Shown: positions 30,491 to 40,505 of the stretch, piece after piece
Layout of the letters: each line of letters begins with the position of its first letter
Position numbering within the stretch: position 1 is the first letter of the stretch
DNA from: Streptosporangiaceae bacterium
GTDB taxonomy: Bacteria > Actinomycetota > Actinomycetes > Streptosporangiales > Streptosporangiaceae
Length of the DNA stretch: 64,000 nt
Direction: 5' to 3'
Assembly: GCA_030041275.1 (NCBI GenBank)
Contig: JASHOE010000063.1
Coordinates: forward strand, 1-64,000
Notes under the pieces: model-generated
What the model was told of the DNA's origin: nothing
The model's input: the letters and a program-made list of their open reading frames with translations, nothing else
The model's database searches: none
Made by a program: the position numbers and the translations under genes

Positions 30491-31291
30491 ATGGCAGACA
30501 ATAGCTGCATGGACGGCCACGGCAACAACGAGAATTCTGGCCTGCGAGCGTCGGACGCCGACCGGGATGCAGCGGCGGCCGTGATCAACAACGCGCTGGC
30601 CGAGGGCCGGCTGACGGCAGACGAGCACGGTCAGCGCCTCGACGCGATCTACGCGGCCAAAACGCAGGCAGAGCTCGCGCCGCTGCTGGCCGATCTGCCC
30701 GGCCAGCAAGCGATGGCTCCGGTCACGGCGACGTCCGGCCAGCTCGCCAAGTCCAGGCGTGGCGGCCGCATCGTCGCGATCTTCGGTGGGGCCACCCGCA
30801 AGGGCGCCTGGCATCCCGAGCCGGTCATCGACGTGCTGACCGTATTCGGCGGGGCGGAGCTTGACTTTCGCGATGCGGTGCTTCCCGGCAACGAAGTCAC
30901 CCTGCGGGCTACCTCGGTCCTCGGCGGCGTCGAAGTTACGGTGCCACCCGAGATGCGAGTCATCGACAACGGCAGCGCCATCCTCGGCGGCCGGGAGTTC
31001 AAGGGCGGGCCCGACACAGTGGGACCGGATTCACCAGTGCTGCGGATCGAGGGGATCTGCGTACTCGGTGGTATCGAGATACGACGCCGGCAGCGCAAGG
31101 GCGACAAGTCCGGAAGCCGCGGCGGGCTCGGCCAGCGCGGCGACTTCATGCTCGAGGACATACTCGGCCGGGCCCTCGAGCGTCGGCGCGATATCCACGA
31201 CGAAATGCGAGCGCGCCGCCGCGAGTGGCACGACCAGCGGCGTGAACACCGTCACGACATGCGCCGCGGCTGGGCCGATCCCGACGACTAG
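30491..31291 (+). CDS. DUF1707 and LiaF-like C-terminal domain protein
   Basis: LRASDADRDAAAAVINNALAEGRLTADEHGQRLDAIYAAKTQAELAPLLADLP plus IVAIFGGATRKGAW... VFGGAELDFRDA. Confidence 0.85.
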   Translation: MADNSCMDGHGNNENSGLRASDADRDAAAAVINNALAEGRLTADEHGQRLDAIYAAKTQAELAPLLADLPGQQAMAPVTATSGQLAKSRRGGRIVAIFGGATRKGAWHPEPVIDVLTVFGGAELDFRDAVLPGNEVTLRATSVLGGVEVTVPPEMRVIDNGSAILGGREFKGGPDTVGPDSPVLRIEGICVLGGIEIRRRQRKGDKSGSRGGLGQRGDFMLEDILGRALERRRDIHDEMRARRREWHDQRREHRHDMRRGWADPDD

Positions 31292-31293
31292 CG

Positions 31294-32505
31294 TTAGCTG
31301 GCAACGGGCGCAGTGATCAGCCGCCGCCGGACCGGGTCCGCAAGCGCAGCGGCGAGTCGGCCGATGGCGTCCAGTGAATGGCCGGACACCACGGCATCGC
31401 AATACGGCCATGCCGCGGCCATGCCGGCCGCGAGCGGTTGGTAGCTCGCGCTCTTGGTGCGCGGGTTCATCCAGACGATCCGGAACGCCACCAGTGACAG
31501 CCGCTCCATCTCGCGCCGGACGACCTCGGCATCTCCGGTGTCCCAGCCATCAGAGATGATGAGCACCACCGCGCCCCTGGCCATGCCGCGCCGACCGTAC
31601 CGATCGTTAAATTCCTTCAGCGCCGCCCCGAGGCGGGTCCCGCCGTTCCAGTCAGGCGCGGCCTCAGCGGCCCGCGCGATGGCAATGGCTGGCGTCGTCC
31701 TGGCCAGCGCCGCCGTGAGCCTGGTCAGCCGGGTCGCGAAGGTAAACACCTCCGCGTTCGCGCCGCCCGCGGCGCAGTACAGCAGCTGAATCATGGCCCG
31801 CGCGTACGGCTCCATGGAGCCGGAGATGTCGCACAGCACAACCAGCCGCCTCGGCCGCATGGCGGGCACCTCACCGATCAGCCGGAACGCGTGCCCTCCG
31901 GTCCGCCGGGCCTGGCGCAGCGTGGACCGGACATCCGTCCGGCGGCCGGCAGGCCTTCTGTTCCGCCGCCGCGATCGGCGGGCGGGCACCGCCAGCGTCA
32001 TCTTCTGCATGGCCGCGGCCAGCTCGGCGAGTTCTCCGGCCGACAGCTCGGCAAAGTCCGTGCTCGACAGGCGCTCCATGGCGCTGCCGAGATAAGGCCG
32101 CGCGATTTCCTCGCTGGGTTCCTCCGAGTCCGACTCCTCGCCAGTGCCGTCCACCAAACGCAGGATTTCGATGTGCGCCGATGCGGCGGTCCTGGCGTCA
32201 GCAAGCCCGGCGGGCGACTGCGGCGCTCCTGGCGGCGTCATGGTCGCCGAGTTGACTCCAGGCAACGGACCCGGCCCGTCCAGGGCGCCAAATACGTCGG
32301 TGAACACCGCGCGGAGAACGCCAGCCTGATCCTTGCTCGACACCAGCGTGGCGAGGGCACAGTTGAACAGGTCGCGCCTCGTCTCAGGCCGTACGAGCGT
32401 GACAGCGGCTGCGAAGCGCTCACTACGGCCGGGGCCCACCGGCAGTCCCGCACTCCGCAGCGCCGCGCCGAAGCGGGCCGCGAGCTCGGCCAGGTCGTCA
32501 GCCAT
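31294..32505 (-). CDS. VWA domain protein, CoxE-like (copy A)
   Basis: RRLVVLCDISGSMEPYARAMIQLLYC (MIDAS DxSxS); ATG 32505 overlaps the MoxR gene. Confidence 0.87.
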   Translation of the reverse strand: MADDLAELAARFGAALRSAGLPVGPGRSERFAAAVTLVRPETRRDLFNCALATLVSSKDQAGVLRAVFTDVFGALDGPGPLPGVNSATMTPPGAPQSPAGLADARTAASAHIEILRLVDGTGEESDSEEPSEEIARPYLGSAMERLSSTDFAELSAGELAELAAAMQKMTLAVPARRSRRRNRRPAGRRTDVRSTLRQARRTGGHAFRLIGEVPAMRPRRLVVLCDISGSMEPYARAMIQLLYCAAGGANAEVFTFATRLTRLTAALARTTPAIAIARAAEAAPDWNGGTRLGAALKEFNDRYGRRGMARGAVVLIISDGWDTGDAEVVRREMERLSLVAFRIVWMNPRTKSASYQPLAAGMAAAWPYCDAVVSGHSLDAIGRLAAALADPVRRRLITAPVAS

Positions 32506-33460
32506 CGCCGGCATCGGCACGACCGTCAGCGGAGCCTTCGTCGGCGACCCTGCTGCCACCATCGCTGGTGCCACCGTGGCCGACGACGGCCGCGAAGTCG
32601 GCGGTGCGGGCCGTCCGCAGGTCGTCGGCGTACTTCAAAACCGTACCCATTGTCTGCCGGGCCGAGCTTGCATCGAGCTCGGCGGCGCCGAGCACGCGCA
32701 GCGCCGTAGCCCAGCTGATCGCCTCGGCGACGCCAGGCGGCTTGGCCAGATCCAGCCGGCGCAACCGGTCTACGCCGACGGCGACCTGGGCTGCGAGCTG
32801 CACCCCGGCGTCCGGCACTCGGCGACGGATAATCGCGGCGACCTGATCGGTTGATGGGTAGTCGATCCAGTGATACAGACAGCGACGCTTGAGCGCGTCG
32901 TGCAGGTCGCGAGTGCGGTTAGACGTCAGCACCACGATGGGCGGGTAGGTGGCCCGCCGCGTTCCCAGCTCCGGGATCGTCACCGCGGACTCGGCCAGCA
33001 GCTCGAACAGGAACGCCTCGAACTCGTCGTCGCCGCGATCGACCTCGTCAATCAGCAGCACCGCCGGTCGCGGCCCTGGGTGATCGAGCGCGGCGAGCAG
33101 CGGCCGCTCCAGCAGGTAGTCGTCGCTGAAGAGGTCCGCCTCGCGCGGGGTCTCCCCTCTGGCCTCGGCGAGCCTGATGGCCAGGAGCTGCCGTGGGTAG
33201 TTCCACTCATAAAGCGCCTCAGCCGAGGTGAGACCCTCGTAGCACTGCAGGCGGATCAGTGGTGTGTCGAGGACGGCGGCCAGCGCCTTGGCCGCCTCGG
33301 TCTTGCCCACCCCCGGCTCACCCTCAAGCAAGATGGGCTGACCCATCCTGGTCGCCAGGAAGAGAGCCGTGCCGAGCGGCTCGTCGGCCAGGTAACTCAC
33401 GCCGTCCAGGGCAGTCAGCAAGCTAGGCACGTCTGGCAGCTGCTCGGCGAGTTCGCTCAT
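32498..33460 (-). CDS. MoxR-type AAA+ ATPase, CoxD-like (copy A)
   Basis: LLEGEPGVGKTEAAKALA, LLIDEVDRGDDEFEAFL, LTSNRTRDLHDALKRRCLYHWIDYP. Confidence 0.9.
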   Translation of the reverse strand: MSELAEQLPDVPSLLTALDGVSYLADEPLGTALFLATRMGQPILLEGEPGVGKTEAAKALAAVLDTPLIRLQCYEGLTSAEALYEWNYPRQLLAIRLAEARGETPREADLFSDDYLLERPLLAALDHPGPRPAVLLIDEVDRGDDEFEAFLFELLAESAVTIPELGTRRATYPPIVVLTSNRTRDLHDALKRRCLYHWIDYPSTDQVAAIIRRRVPDAGVQLAAQVAVGVDRLRRLDLAKPPGVAEAISWATALRVLGAAELDASSARQTMGTVLKYADDLRTARTADFAAVVGHGGTSDGGSRVADEGSADGRADAGDG

Positions 33461-33873
33461 TTCTCCATCATCCGATAGTTATGGCCTCACGGCACCCGGC
33501 AGACCGCCATAAAAGGGGCAGCCCGTCAAGCCTCCTAGCTTCACAACGCTTTTTCCGCCGCCTCCATGCCGCTGCCGGTCACGACCGCGAGCCGGGTCTG
33601 CTCGAAGCGCCGCCAGCGCGGGTCCGGCCGCGGCTGCTCCGCGGTCTGCTCGCCCGTGCGCTCCTTCGGTTCCTGGGTACACCACAAGCGACGCACCCAG
33701 CGCGGTGAGCCCGCGGCGACGCGTGTCAGCATCGCGGTCATGGCCGGCGGTTTGCGTCACAGTCTCGATCAGTAGTTAGCCTGGTAGTCGGGGCAACTAA
33801 GTGGGAGGTCAGCGGCCCTCGACACGCCGTCGCGAGTCGTTTAAAGATCAGTGAACAAGGTTGGGCTGTAAAG

Positions 33874-33899
33874 CATATGGTGTGCGTAACGTCCATATG
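33874..33899. promoter_or_regulatory. Paired CATATG palindromes 20 bp apart upstream of the cox operon
   Basis: CATATG at 33874-33879 and 33894-33899. Confidence 0.35.
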
Positions 33900-33926
33900 T
33901 GCGTCCTTATGCAGGGGAGTGCAGGC

Positions 33927-34211
33927 ATGCGGGTGGAGTCCGACGGCAAGAGCAAGGGCAATCCGCGGCTGTACGAGCTCATCGAGCACGCGCCGAAGAC
34001 GGGTAAGAGTCCGACGGTCTGGGCCTGGCCCGAGCTCATCGACTACCTCAAGGTCGCCGGCCAGCCGGTGTCCGGTCCGTGGCCGCCGCATCAGGAGCCG
34101 CGGCCCGATCCGGACTACGAGTCGGGACCGGTCGCCGTCGCCGACCCGCACTCCGCGCGTGCCTCGTCCCCTCGTGAAGGCAGCGCGGGTGGCGCAACCG
34201 TCGCCGGCTGA
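33927..34211 (+). CDS. Small conserved-looking protein preceding coxM
   Basis: MRVESDGKSKGNPRLYELIEHAPKTGKSPTVWAWPELIDYLKVAGQPVSGPWPPHQEP...; same strand and 30 bp upstream of coxM. Confidence 0.5.
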   Translation: MRVESDGKSKGNPRLYELIEHAPKTGKSPTVWAWPELIDYLKVAGQPVSGPWPPHQEPRPDPDYESGPVAVADPHSARASSPREGSAGGATVAG

Positions 34212-34241
34212 CCTTCCTGTTCTCCAGACCGGAGGAAACGC

Positions 34242-35120
34242 ATGTATCCGTCGCGGTTCCGCTATGAGGCGCCAAGGTCGCTGAGCGAAGCGATCGGGCT
34301 GTTGCGCGATGGCGGCGATTACGTCAAGGTGCTGGCCGGAGGTCAGAGCCTTATCCCGCTCATGAAACTGCGGTTCGCCGCCCCCGAGCTGATCGTCGAC
34401 ATCAACAACGTCCCTGGCCTGGGCTATCACCAGGCGGACCCGGATGGCACGTTCCGGGTTGGTGCGTTGTGCCGGCACGCCGACCTCGAGCACTCGGTGC
34501 AGCTGGCGGGCATCCAGCCGACGATGGCGGCCGCCGCTCCCCTGATCGCAGATCCGATCGTGCGCAACCGCGGCACGCTGGTCGGGTCGCTCTGTCACGC
34601 TGACCCGCAGGGCGACTGGGCTTCGGTGGTGCTCTCGCTCGACGGCTCGGTGATCGCGGCGGGCCCGGCTGGCCGGCGATCGATCCGGATGGCCGATTTC
34701 GTCAGCGGACCGTTCGAGAACGCGCTGGCGTCGGACGAGGTCGCAGTCGAAGCGGTGATCCCGCCGGCCCAGGGCCGGCGGGCCGGCGGCTACCTCAAGC
34801 TTGAGCGTCGAGTCGGCGACTTCGCGACAGTCGGCGTGGCGGTATCGGTCGAGATCACGGGTGAGGTCGTGACGAAGGCCGGAATCGCGCTGACGGGAGT
34901 CGGCGGATCGACGATCGCAGCCACCGAGGCGGCGGCAGCGCTGGTAGGCCGGCCAGTGACGGCCGAGTCCGTCGGCGAGGCTGCATCGCTAGCCGCCGCA
35001 GCCGCCAGACCCAGAACCGATCACCGCGGCAGCGCTGAGTACAAGCGACACATGGTGGAGACGTTCGTCCGGCGGATCCTGAACCGCGTCGACGGAACCA
35101 CGGCGGAGAGGGCGGCCTGA
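34242..35120 (+). CDS. coxM: Aerobic CO dehydrogenase medium (FAD) subunit
   Basis: [50 protein letters not shown]. Confidence 0.92.
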   Translation: MYPSRFRYEAPRSLSEAIGLLRDGGDYVKVLAGGQSLIPLMKLRFAAPELIVDINNVPGLGYHQADPDGTFRVGALCRHADLEHSVQLAGIQPTMAAAAPLIADPIVRNRGTLVGSLCHADPQGDWASVVLSLDGSVIAAGPAGRRSIRMADFVSGPFENALASDEVAVEAVIPPAQGRRAGGYLKLERRVGDFATVGVAVSVEITGEVVTKAGIALTGVGGSTIAATEAAAALVGRPVTAESVGEAASLAAAAARPRTDHRGSAEYKRHMVETFVRRILNRVDGTTAERAA

Positions 35121-35121
35121 G

Positions 35122-35652
35122 ATGACCACGCTGTATTCCGAGCCTGCCAATGAGGCCACCGGCGACGTACCGGTCCGCCGGATCTCCTTTGTCATCAACG
35201 GCGAGAAGAAGACAGCCGAAGTTGAGCCAAGGCTGTTGCTCGCGCACTTGATCCGGTACGGCCTGCGACTGACCGGTACGCATACCGGGTGCGACACCAC
35301 CAACTGCGGCGCGTGCACCGTGCTGCTGGACGGCAGGGCCGTCAAATCGTGCACGATGCTCGCCGTGCAGGCGGACGGGCACGAGCTGCAGACCGTTGAG
35401 GGCCTGGCGACAGCCAGCGAGTTGCATCCGCTGCAGGAGGGCTTCCGCGAGGAGCACGGCCTGCAGTGCGGATTCTGCACGCCGGGCATGATGATGGCGG
35501 CCAAGGCGCTGCTCGATCGGGTGCCAGATCCGACCGAGGAGGACGTGCGCTGGGCGCTGTCGGGCAATCTCTGCCGCTGCACCGGCTACCAGAACATCGT
35601 GAAGTCGGTGCTGTGGGCCGCCGCGAAGCAGCGGTCGCAGGCGGCTGAGTAA
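35122..35652 (+). CDS. coxS: Aerobic CO dehydrogenase small (2x[2Fe-2S]) subunit
   Basis: [50 protein letters not shown]. Confidence 0.95.
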   Translation: MTTLYSEPANEATGDVPVRRISFVINGEKKTAEVEPRLLLAHLIRYGLRLTGTHTGCDTTNCGACTVLLDGRAVKSCTMLAVQADGHELQTVEGLATASELHPLQEGFREEHGLQCGFCTPGMMMAAKALLDRVPDPTEEDVRWALSGNLCRCTGYQNIVKSVLWAAAKQRSQAAE

Positions 35653-35669
35653 GAAGCGGAGGCCGGAGC

Positions 35670-38060
35670 ATGTCACAAGCAGTAGACGAGATAAAGATCG
35701 GTGGCATCGGCGCCAGCCGCAAGCGCGTCGAGGACAGCCGGTTCATCCGCGGCAAGGGCAACTACACCGACGACATCGTGCTGCCGGGCATGCTGCACAT
35801 GGAGATCCTGCGCAGCCCGCTGGCGCACGCCCGGATCAAGTCGATCGACACGAGCAAGGCCTGGGACATCCCCGGCGTGCACCTCGTGCTCACCGGCGAG
35901 ATGATGGCCACCCGCAACCTGGCCTGGATGCCAACCCTGTCCTACGACACCCAGGCGGTACTCGCCACCGACAAGGTGCGGTTCCAGGGCCAAGAGGTGG
36001 CGTGCGTCATCGCCGACGACCCCTACATCGCCAAGGACGCGTGTGAGGCCATCGTCGTCGACTACGAGCCACTGCCCGCCATCGTCAACCCGAAGCAGGC
36101 CGTCGCCGCCGACGCACCGGTCATCAGGGACGACAAGGAAAACCAGCCAGACAACGTCATCTACAACTGGGAAGTCGGTGACGCTGAGGGCACCGACCAG
36201 GCGTTCGCACAGGCAGACGTGGTCTCCAAGATCCAGCTGCACTACCCGCGTTCACATCCGTCCCCGATCGAGTGCTGCGGATCGATCGCGGACTTCAACC
36301 GGGCGACGTCCAAGCTCACCGTCTACATGACCACGCAGGCGCCGCACATCATCCGGGCCGCCGTCGCCATGGTCGCCGAACTGCCCGAGCACATGATCCG
36401 GATCATCTCGCCGGACATCGGCGGCGGCTTCGGTAACAAGGTGCCGGTCTACCCGGGCTACGTGTGCTCGATCCTGGCCTCGATCCTGCTGGAGCGGCCG
36501 GTCAAGTGGATCGAGGACAAGACCGGCAACCTGATCTCCACCGGGTTTGCGCGAGACATCTACCTGGACGGCGAGCTGGCCCTTCGGCGTGACGGCAAGA
36601 TCCTGGGCGCCCGGATGCACTGCGACGCGGACCACGGCGCCTTCTTCTCCGACGCACAGCCCAGCAAGTTCAAGATCGGCTTGCTGCATAGCGCGTTCGC
36701 TGCCTACGACATCCCGGTGGCCCATCTCACCGCGCGGGGCACCTACAGCAACAAGGCGCCAGGCGGGGTCGCCTACCGCTGCTCGTTCCGCGTTACCGAG
36801 GCAATGTTCTTCCAGGAGCGCATGGTTCAGGCGGCTGCCGACGACCTCGGCATGGACCAGGCCGAGTTCCGCCGGATGAACTTCGTGCGCGACGACGACT
36901 TCCCGCACCGCACGCCGTTCGGGTTCCTGACCGACAGCGGCCAGTACGCCAAGTGCCTGGACGTCGGGCTGCAGGCGATCGGTTACGAGGACTTCCGGCG
37001 TGAGCAGGCAGAGGCGCGCGCCCAGGGGCGGCTGCTCGGCCTCGGCATTTCCACGATGACCGAGCCGCTCGGCGCGGGCAACAGCCGTGAGTACGACATC
37101 CTCGGCATCAAGATGTTCGACTCGGCTGAGCTCAAGGTCCACATGACCGGCAAGGCGATCGTGCGTACCGGAGCGCGTACCCAGGGCCAGGGGCACGAGA
37201 CGACGTGGGCCCAGATCGTCGCCCACGAACTCGGCATACCCGCGGACGACATCGTCGTCGAGGAAGGCGACACCGACACCGCGCCGTTCGGCATGGGCAC
37301 CTACGCCTCGCGCAGTACGCCGGTTGCGGGTGCGGCGGTGGCCATGGTGGCCCGCAAGATCCGCGCCAAAGCCCGCAAGCTGGCCGCGCACCTGCTCGAG
37401 GTGTCGGAAGAGGACGTCGAGTGGGAGCTCGGCCGGTTCTACGTCCGCAGCGCCCCCGACCGCGGCGTCACCATCCAGGAGTGTGCCATCGCCGCATATG
37501 CGAACATGCCCGACGGCATGGAGCCGGGCCTAGAGAACACCGCCTATTACGATCCACCGAATCTGACCTGGCCGTTCGCTGTCTACATCGTCACTGTCGA
37601 AGTGGACCCGGCCACCGGTGTCTGGGATGTGCTCAAGACCGTCGCCGTCGACGACTGCGGTGTCCGGATCAACCCCATGATCGTCGAGGGACAGATCATG
37701 GGCGGCCTCACCGAGGCGTACGCCATGTCAAGCATGCAGTTCATCACGTTCGATGCCGAGGGCAACTGCGTGGGCTCGAATTACATGGACTACCTGCTGC
37801 CGACCGCGTGGGAGACGCCCGGCTTCGAGTTGCATAGCGAGGTCGTGACCCCGTGTCCGCACCACCCGATCGGAGCCAAAGGCATCGGCGAGTGCGCAGC
37901 GGTCGGCGGCCCGGCGGCGTTCGTCAACGCCGTCATGGACGCGCTCAGCGGCACCGGCGTCCGCAACATCGATATGCCGCTGCTGCCGGATCGCGTCTGG
38001 GACGCGCTGACTTACCAGCGCGACGTGTCCGGTGCGCCGCCGGTACGGGCGGACGACTAG
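35670..38060 (+). CDS. coxL: Aerobic CO dehydrogenase large (Mo/Cu) subunit, form I
   Basis: Diagnostic form I motif AYRCSFR encoded at 36771-36791; MSL gene order. Confidence 0.96.
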   Translation: MSQAVDEIKIGGIGASRKRVEDSRFIRGKGNYTDDIVLPGMLHMEILRSPLAHARIKSIDTSKAWDIPGVHLVLTGEMMATRNLAWMPTLSYDTQAVLATDKVRFQGQEVACVIADDPYIAKDACEAIVVDYEPLPAIVNPKQAVAADAPVIRDDKENQPDNVIYNWEVGDAEGTDQAFAQADVVSKIQLHYPRSHPSPIECCGSIADFNRATSKLTVYMTTQAPHIIRAAVAMVAELPEHMIRIISPDIGGGFGNKVPVYPGYVCSILASILLERPVKWIEDKTGNLISTGFARDIYLDGELALRRDGKILGARMHCDADHGAFFSDAQPSKFKIGLLHSAFAAYDIPVAHLTARGTYSNKAPGGVAYRCSFRVTEAMFFQERMVQAAADDLGMDQAEFRRMNFVRDDDFPHRTPFGFLTDSGQYAKCLDVGLQAIGYEDFRREQAEARAQGRLLGLGISTMTEPLGAGNSREYDILGIKMFDSAELKVHMTGKAIVRTGARTQGQGHETTWAQIVAHELGIPADDIVVEEGDTDTAPFGMGTYASRSTPVAGAAVAMVARKIRAKARKLAAHLLEVSEEDVEWELGRFYVRSAPDRGVTIQECAIAAYANMPDGMEPGLENTAYYDPPNLTWPFAVYIVTVEVDPATGVWDVLKTVAVDDCGVRINPMIVEGQIMGGLTEAYAMSSMQFITFDAEGNCVGSNYMDYLLPTAWETPGFELHSEVVTPCPHHPIGAKGIGECAAVGGPAAFVNAVMDALSGTGVRNIDMPLLPDRVWDALTYQRDVSGAPPVRADD

Positions 38061-38071
38061 GGGTGACGGCC

Positions 38072-39067
38072 ATGGACGGCTGGCAGATCCTCGAGCAGGC
38101 CGCGGTGATGTCGCGGCGCGGCGAGTCGTTCGCGCTTGCGACCGTCGTCTGGCGGCAGGGACCCTCATCGAGCCAACCCGGTTCGCGCGCGATCATCACC
38201 GCCGACGGCGAAGTGCGCGGCTGGATCGGTGGCGCCTGCGCTGAGCCCTCGGTCATCCGGGAGGCGCAGCACATCATCGCCTCCGGCGAGTCCAGGCTCC
38301 TGCTGCTCGGCAGCCCCGAGCAGTTCGGCGACGCGCTCCAGGACGGCATGGCGGTCGTGCCCATTTCCTGCCAGAGCGAGGGCGCACTGGCCGTCTACAT
38401 CGAGGCGGTGGTCCCCGTTCCCCACCTCGTCGTGGTCGGACGCTCGCCGATGGCACACACCCTCGTCAAGCTCGCCACTGATCTTGGCTGGCGAGCCGAC
38501 CTTATCGACGGCGCTGACTTCTCCACCTCGGACGCCGACGAGCGAGCGATGGTCGTCGTCGCGACGCAGGGCCACCATGACGAGGCCGTGATCGAGCGGG
38601 CCGTCGCGGCCCGACCCGCCTATCTCGGCCTGGTCGGATCGGCGAAACGCGGCGCCGCGCTGCTCGGGTACCTCACAGACCGGGGAGTGCCTGCCGATCA
38701 GCTCGACCGCGTCAGGGTGCCGGCGGGGCTGGACCTCGGCAGCACGACACATCCTGAGATTGCCGTCGCCATCATGGCTGAGCTGGTGCAGCTGCGCACC
38801 GCGGGCGCACTGTCTGGGACCGCTGGACCGGCCGCGGCCACTTCGAACGCGGACCAAGCCGCAGGCACGGACCAACCGGCGCAGGAGCAGCCGACCGACC
38901 CCGTGTGCGGCATGACGGTCACCGGCGCGCCCGACGGGCTGCAGTTCGAGTACTCCGGCCGCCCGTATTACTTCTGCAGCATCGGCTGCCGGCAGGCGTT
39001 CAGTGCGGATCCCGCCAAGTACGTGGAGAGAGAGACTCGATGCTTATCAAAAACGGGTTCCAGGTAA
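38072..39067 (+). CDS. XdhC/CoxI-type maturation factor fused to C-terminal YHS domain (CoxF-like)
   Basis: XdhC pattern (SSSQPGSRAIITADGEVRGWIGGACAEPSVIREA...; YLGLVGSAKRGAAL) plus DPVCGMTVTGAPDGLQFEYSGRPYYFCSIGCRQAFSADPAKYV; GTG 38063 is an alternative start. Confidence 0.88.
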   Translation: MDGWQILEQAAVMSRRGESFALATVVWRQGPSSSQPGSRAIITADGEVRGWIGGACAEPSVIREAQHIIASGESRLLLLGSPEQFGDALQDGMAVVPISCQSEGALAVYIEAVVPVPHLVVVGRSPMAHTLVKLATDLGWRADLIDGADFSTSDADERAMVVVATQGHHDEAVIERAVAARPAYLGLVGSAKRGAALLGYLTDRGVPADQLDRVRVPAGLDLGSTTHPEIAVAIMAELVQLRTAGALSGTAGPAAATSNADQAAGTDQPAQEQPTDPVCGMTVTGAPDGLQFEYSGRPYYFCSIGCRQAFSADPAKYVERETRCLSKTGSR

Positions 39068-39627
39068 CCGAGCCGATTGAGAAGGTCTGGCAGTTCTTCG
39101 GCAACATCCCGCAGGTCGCAACCTGTCTTCCGGGTACCGAGCTAACGGAGAGCCTCGGCGACGACAAGTATGCGGGGCGCGTCGCGGTCCGAATGGGCCC
39201 GGTCCGGTTGCAGTTCGCGGGTACCGCGGACATCACCGACCGGGATGAAGCCGCCAAGCGGATCGTCGTGCACGCGACCGGTGCTGAGGAGAAGGGGCGC
39301 GGGCAGGCAAGCATGGTTGTGACTGCCACCCTGACCCGAGCTGGTCAGGGCACCAAGGTGGACGTGACCCAGGACCTGCAGCTCGCCGGCGCGGCCGCGC
39401 AGTACGGCCGCGGCATGATCTCCGACGTAACCTCCGTGCTCATGCACGACTTCGCGGTCAACCTCCAAGACCGCATCCAGCGGATCGACCGTGGCGAATC
39501 GGCCGAGCAGGTGGCCGCCGCGGCCGCGACCCCGGCGAGCGGCTTCACCCTCGGCCTGCGCGCCGCCCGGATGGCGCTGCTGCGTGTCTTCCGGCGGTTC
39601 TTCCTTCCGTACCAGCCGGCCAGCTGA
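39040..39627 (+). CDS. coxG: CoxG-like SRPBCC protein
   Basis: MLIKNGFQVTEPIEKVWQFFGNIPQVATCLPGTELTE; amphipathic/basic C-terminus; downstream of coxL. Confidence 0.88.
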   Translation: MLIKNGFQVTEPIEKVWQFFGNIPQVATCLPGTELTESLGDDKYAGRVAVRMGPVRLQFAGTADITDRDEAAKRIVVHATGAEEKGRGQASMVVTATLTRAGQGTKVDVTQDLQLAGAAAQYGRGMISDVTSVLMHDFAVNLQDRIQRIDRGESAEQVAAAAATPASGFTLGLRAARMALLRVFRRFFLPYQPAS

Positions 39628-39640
39628 GAGAGGCAGCGTC

Positions 39641-39895
39641 ATGGTCTTGTGGTGGATAGGCAATGTGATCTTGCTGGTCGTGGTGCTGCCGGTGGTGATC
39701 TTCCTGCTGAATCGTGTGCTCGCCGCGCTTGAGCGGATCCGGCACGCGACCGACGACATCCTCGGTGGCGGCGTGGCGCTCGTAGGCGAGCTGACGCCGG
39801 TGCCGGACGCTCTGGCGACGACAGACACGACGGTCAAGGAGATATCGGTGGGCGCCGTCCGGTACGCCGGCTCGGTAGCCAAGCTGCTCGGATAA
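39641..39895 (+). CDS. Small single-TM protein 1 of the cox-associated cluster
   Basis: MVLWWIGNVILLVVVLPVVIFLLNRVLAALERIRHATDDILGG..., 84 aa. Confidence 0.75.
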   Translation: MVLWWIGNVILLVVVLPVVIFLLNRVLAALERIRHATDDILGGGVALVGELTPVPDALATTDTTVKEISVGAVRYAGSVAKLLG

Positions 39896-39969
39896 CGCTG
39901 CTCGGATAACTCAGTCCCGGCTCAACCATTGCCTGCCGGCGCCCCCCGGCTGAGCGAAAGGAACCCCCC

Positions 39970-40197
39970 ATGCCAGCAGCTGCCTGGTTTACCCTCATCG
40001 CCTCAGCGCTGATTGTCGCCATCACGGCCGTCGGCTTGCTGCGAGTGATTTTCCACCTGCGAGCGATTCGCTCGACCCTGGTCACAACGACCGGCGGCGT
40101 GCAGGCGATAGCACAGCTGACCAGCACCGTGCCCGAGCGGCTCACCTCGGTCAACGCGAGCCTCAAGCCCGTCAGGGACTTCTGCGAGACGGTCTGA
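39970..40197 (+). CDS. Small single-TM protein 2 of the cox-associated cluster
   Basis: MPAAAWFTLIASALIVAITAVGLLRVIFHLRAIRSTLVTTTGGVQAI..., 75 aa. Confidence 0.72.
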   Translation: MPAAAWFTLIASALIVAITAVGLLRVIFHLRAIRSTLVTTTGGVQAIAQLTSTVPERLTSVNASLKPVRDFCETV

Positions 40198-40224
40198 TCC
40201 GGCCGGGAATCTGGAGAGCCTGAC

Positions 40225-40503
40225 GTGAGTACTACACACTTGGTTGCGGCCGCAGGCGCCAGCCACTTTGGCTGGACTCTCGGCTTTGTCATTGGCTCCG
40301 TGCTCGTGGTGGTGGTCGTCGCGCTCGTCGTGCCGATCCTGCTGCTCGCTCGGTCGATAGGCGACGAGGCGCCCAAGATCAACGCCGGCCTGAGCGACGC
40401 AGTGCGGAACACCGCCCCGCTCGGCGCGCTGCGCACCACCATCGACTATGCGGTCACGATCATCGGCGGACTGCAGCGCGGTCGCGCTCGGCTGGGAGGC
40501 TGA
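40225..40503 (+). CDS. Small single-TM protein 3 of the cox-associated cluster
   Basis: TLGFVIGSVLVVVVVALVVPILLLARSIGDEAPKINAGLSDAVRN..., 92 aa. Confidence 0.72.
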   Translation: MSTTHLVAAAGASHFGWTLGFVIGSVLVVVVVALVVPILLLARSIGDEAPKINAGLSDAVRNTAPLGALRTTIDYAVTIIGGLQRGRARLGG

Positions 40504-40505
40504 TC

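Noticed and set aside
36252-37391. 379-aa minus-strand ORF opposite coxL
   Set aside because: Antisense shadow of coxL; no recognisable domain
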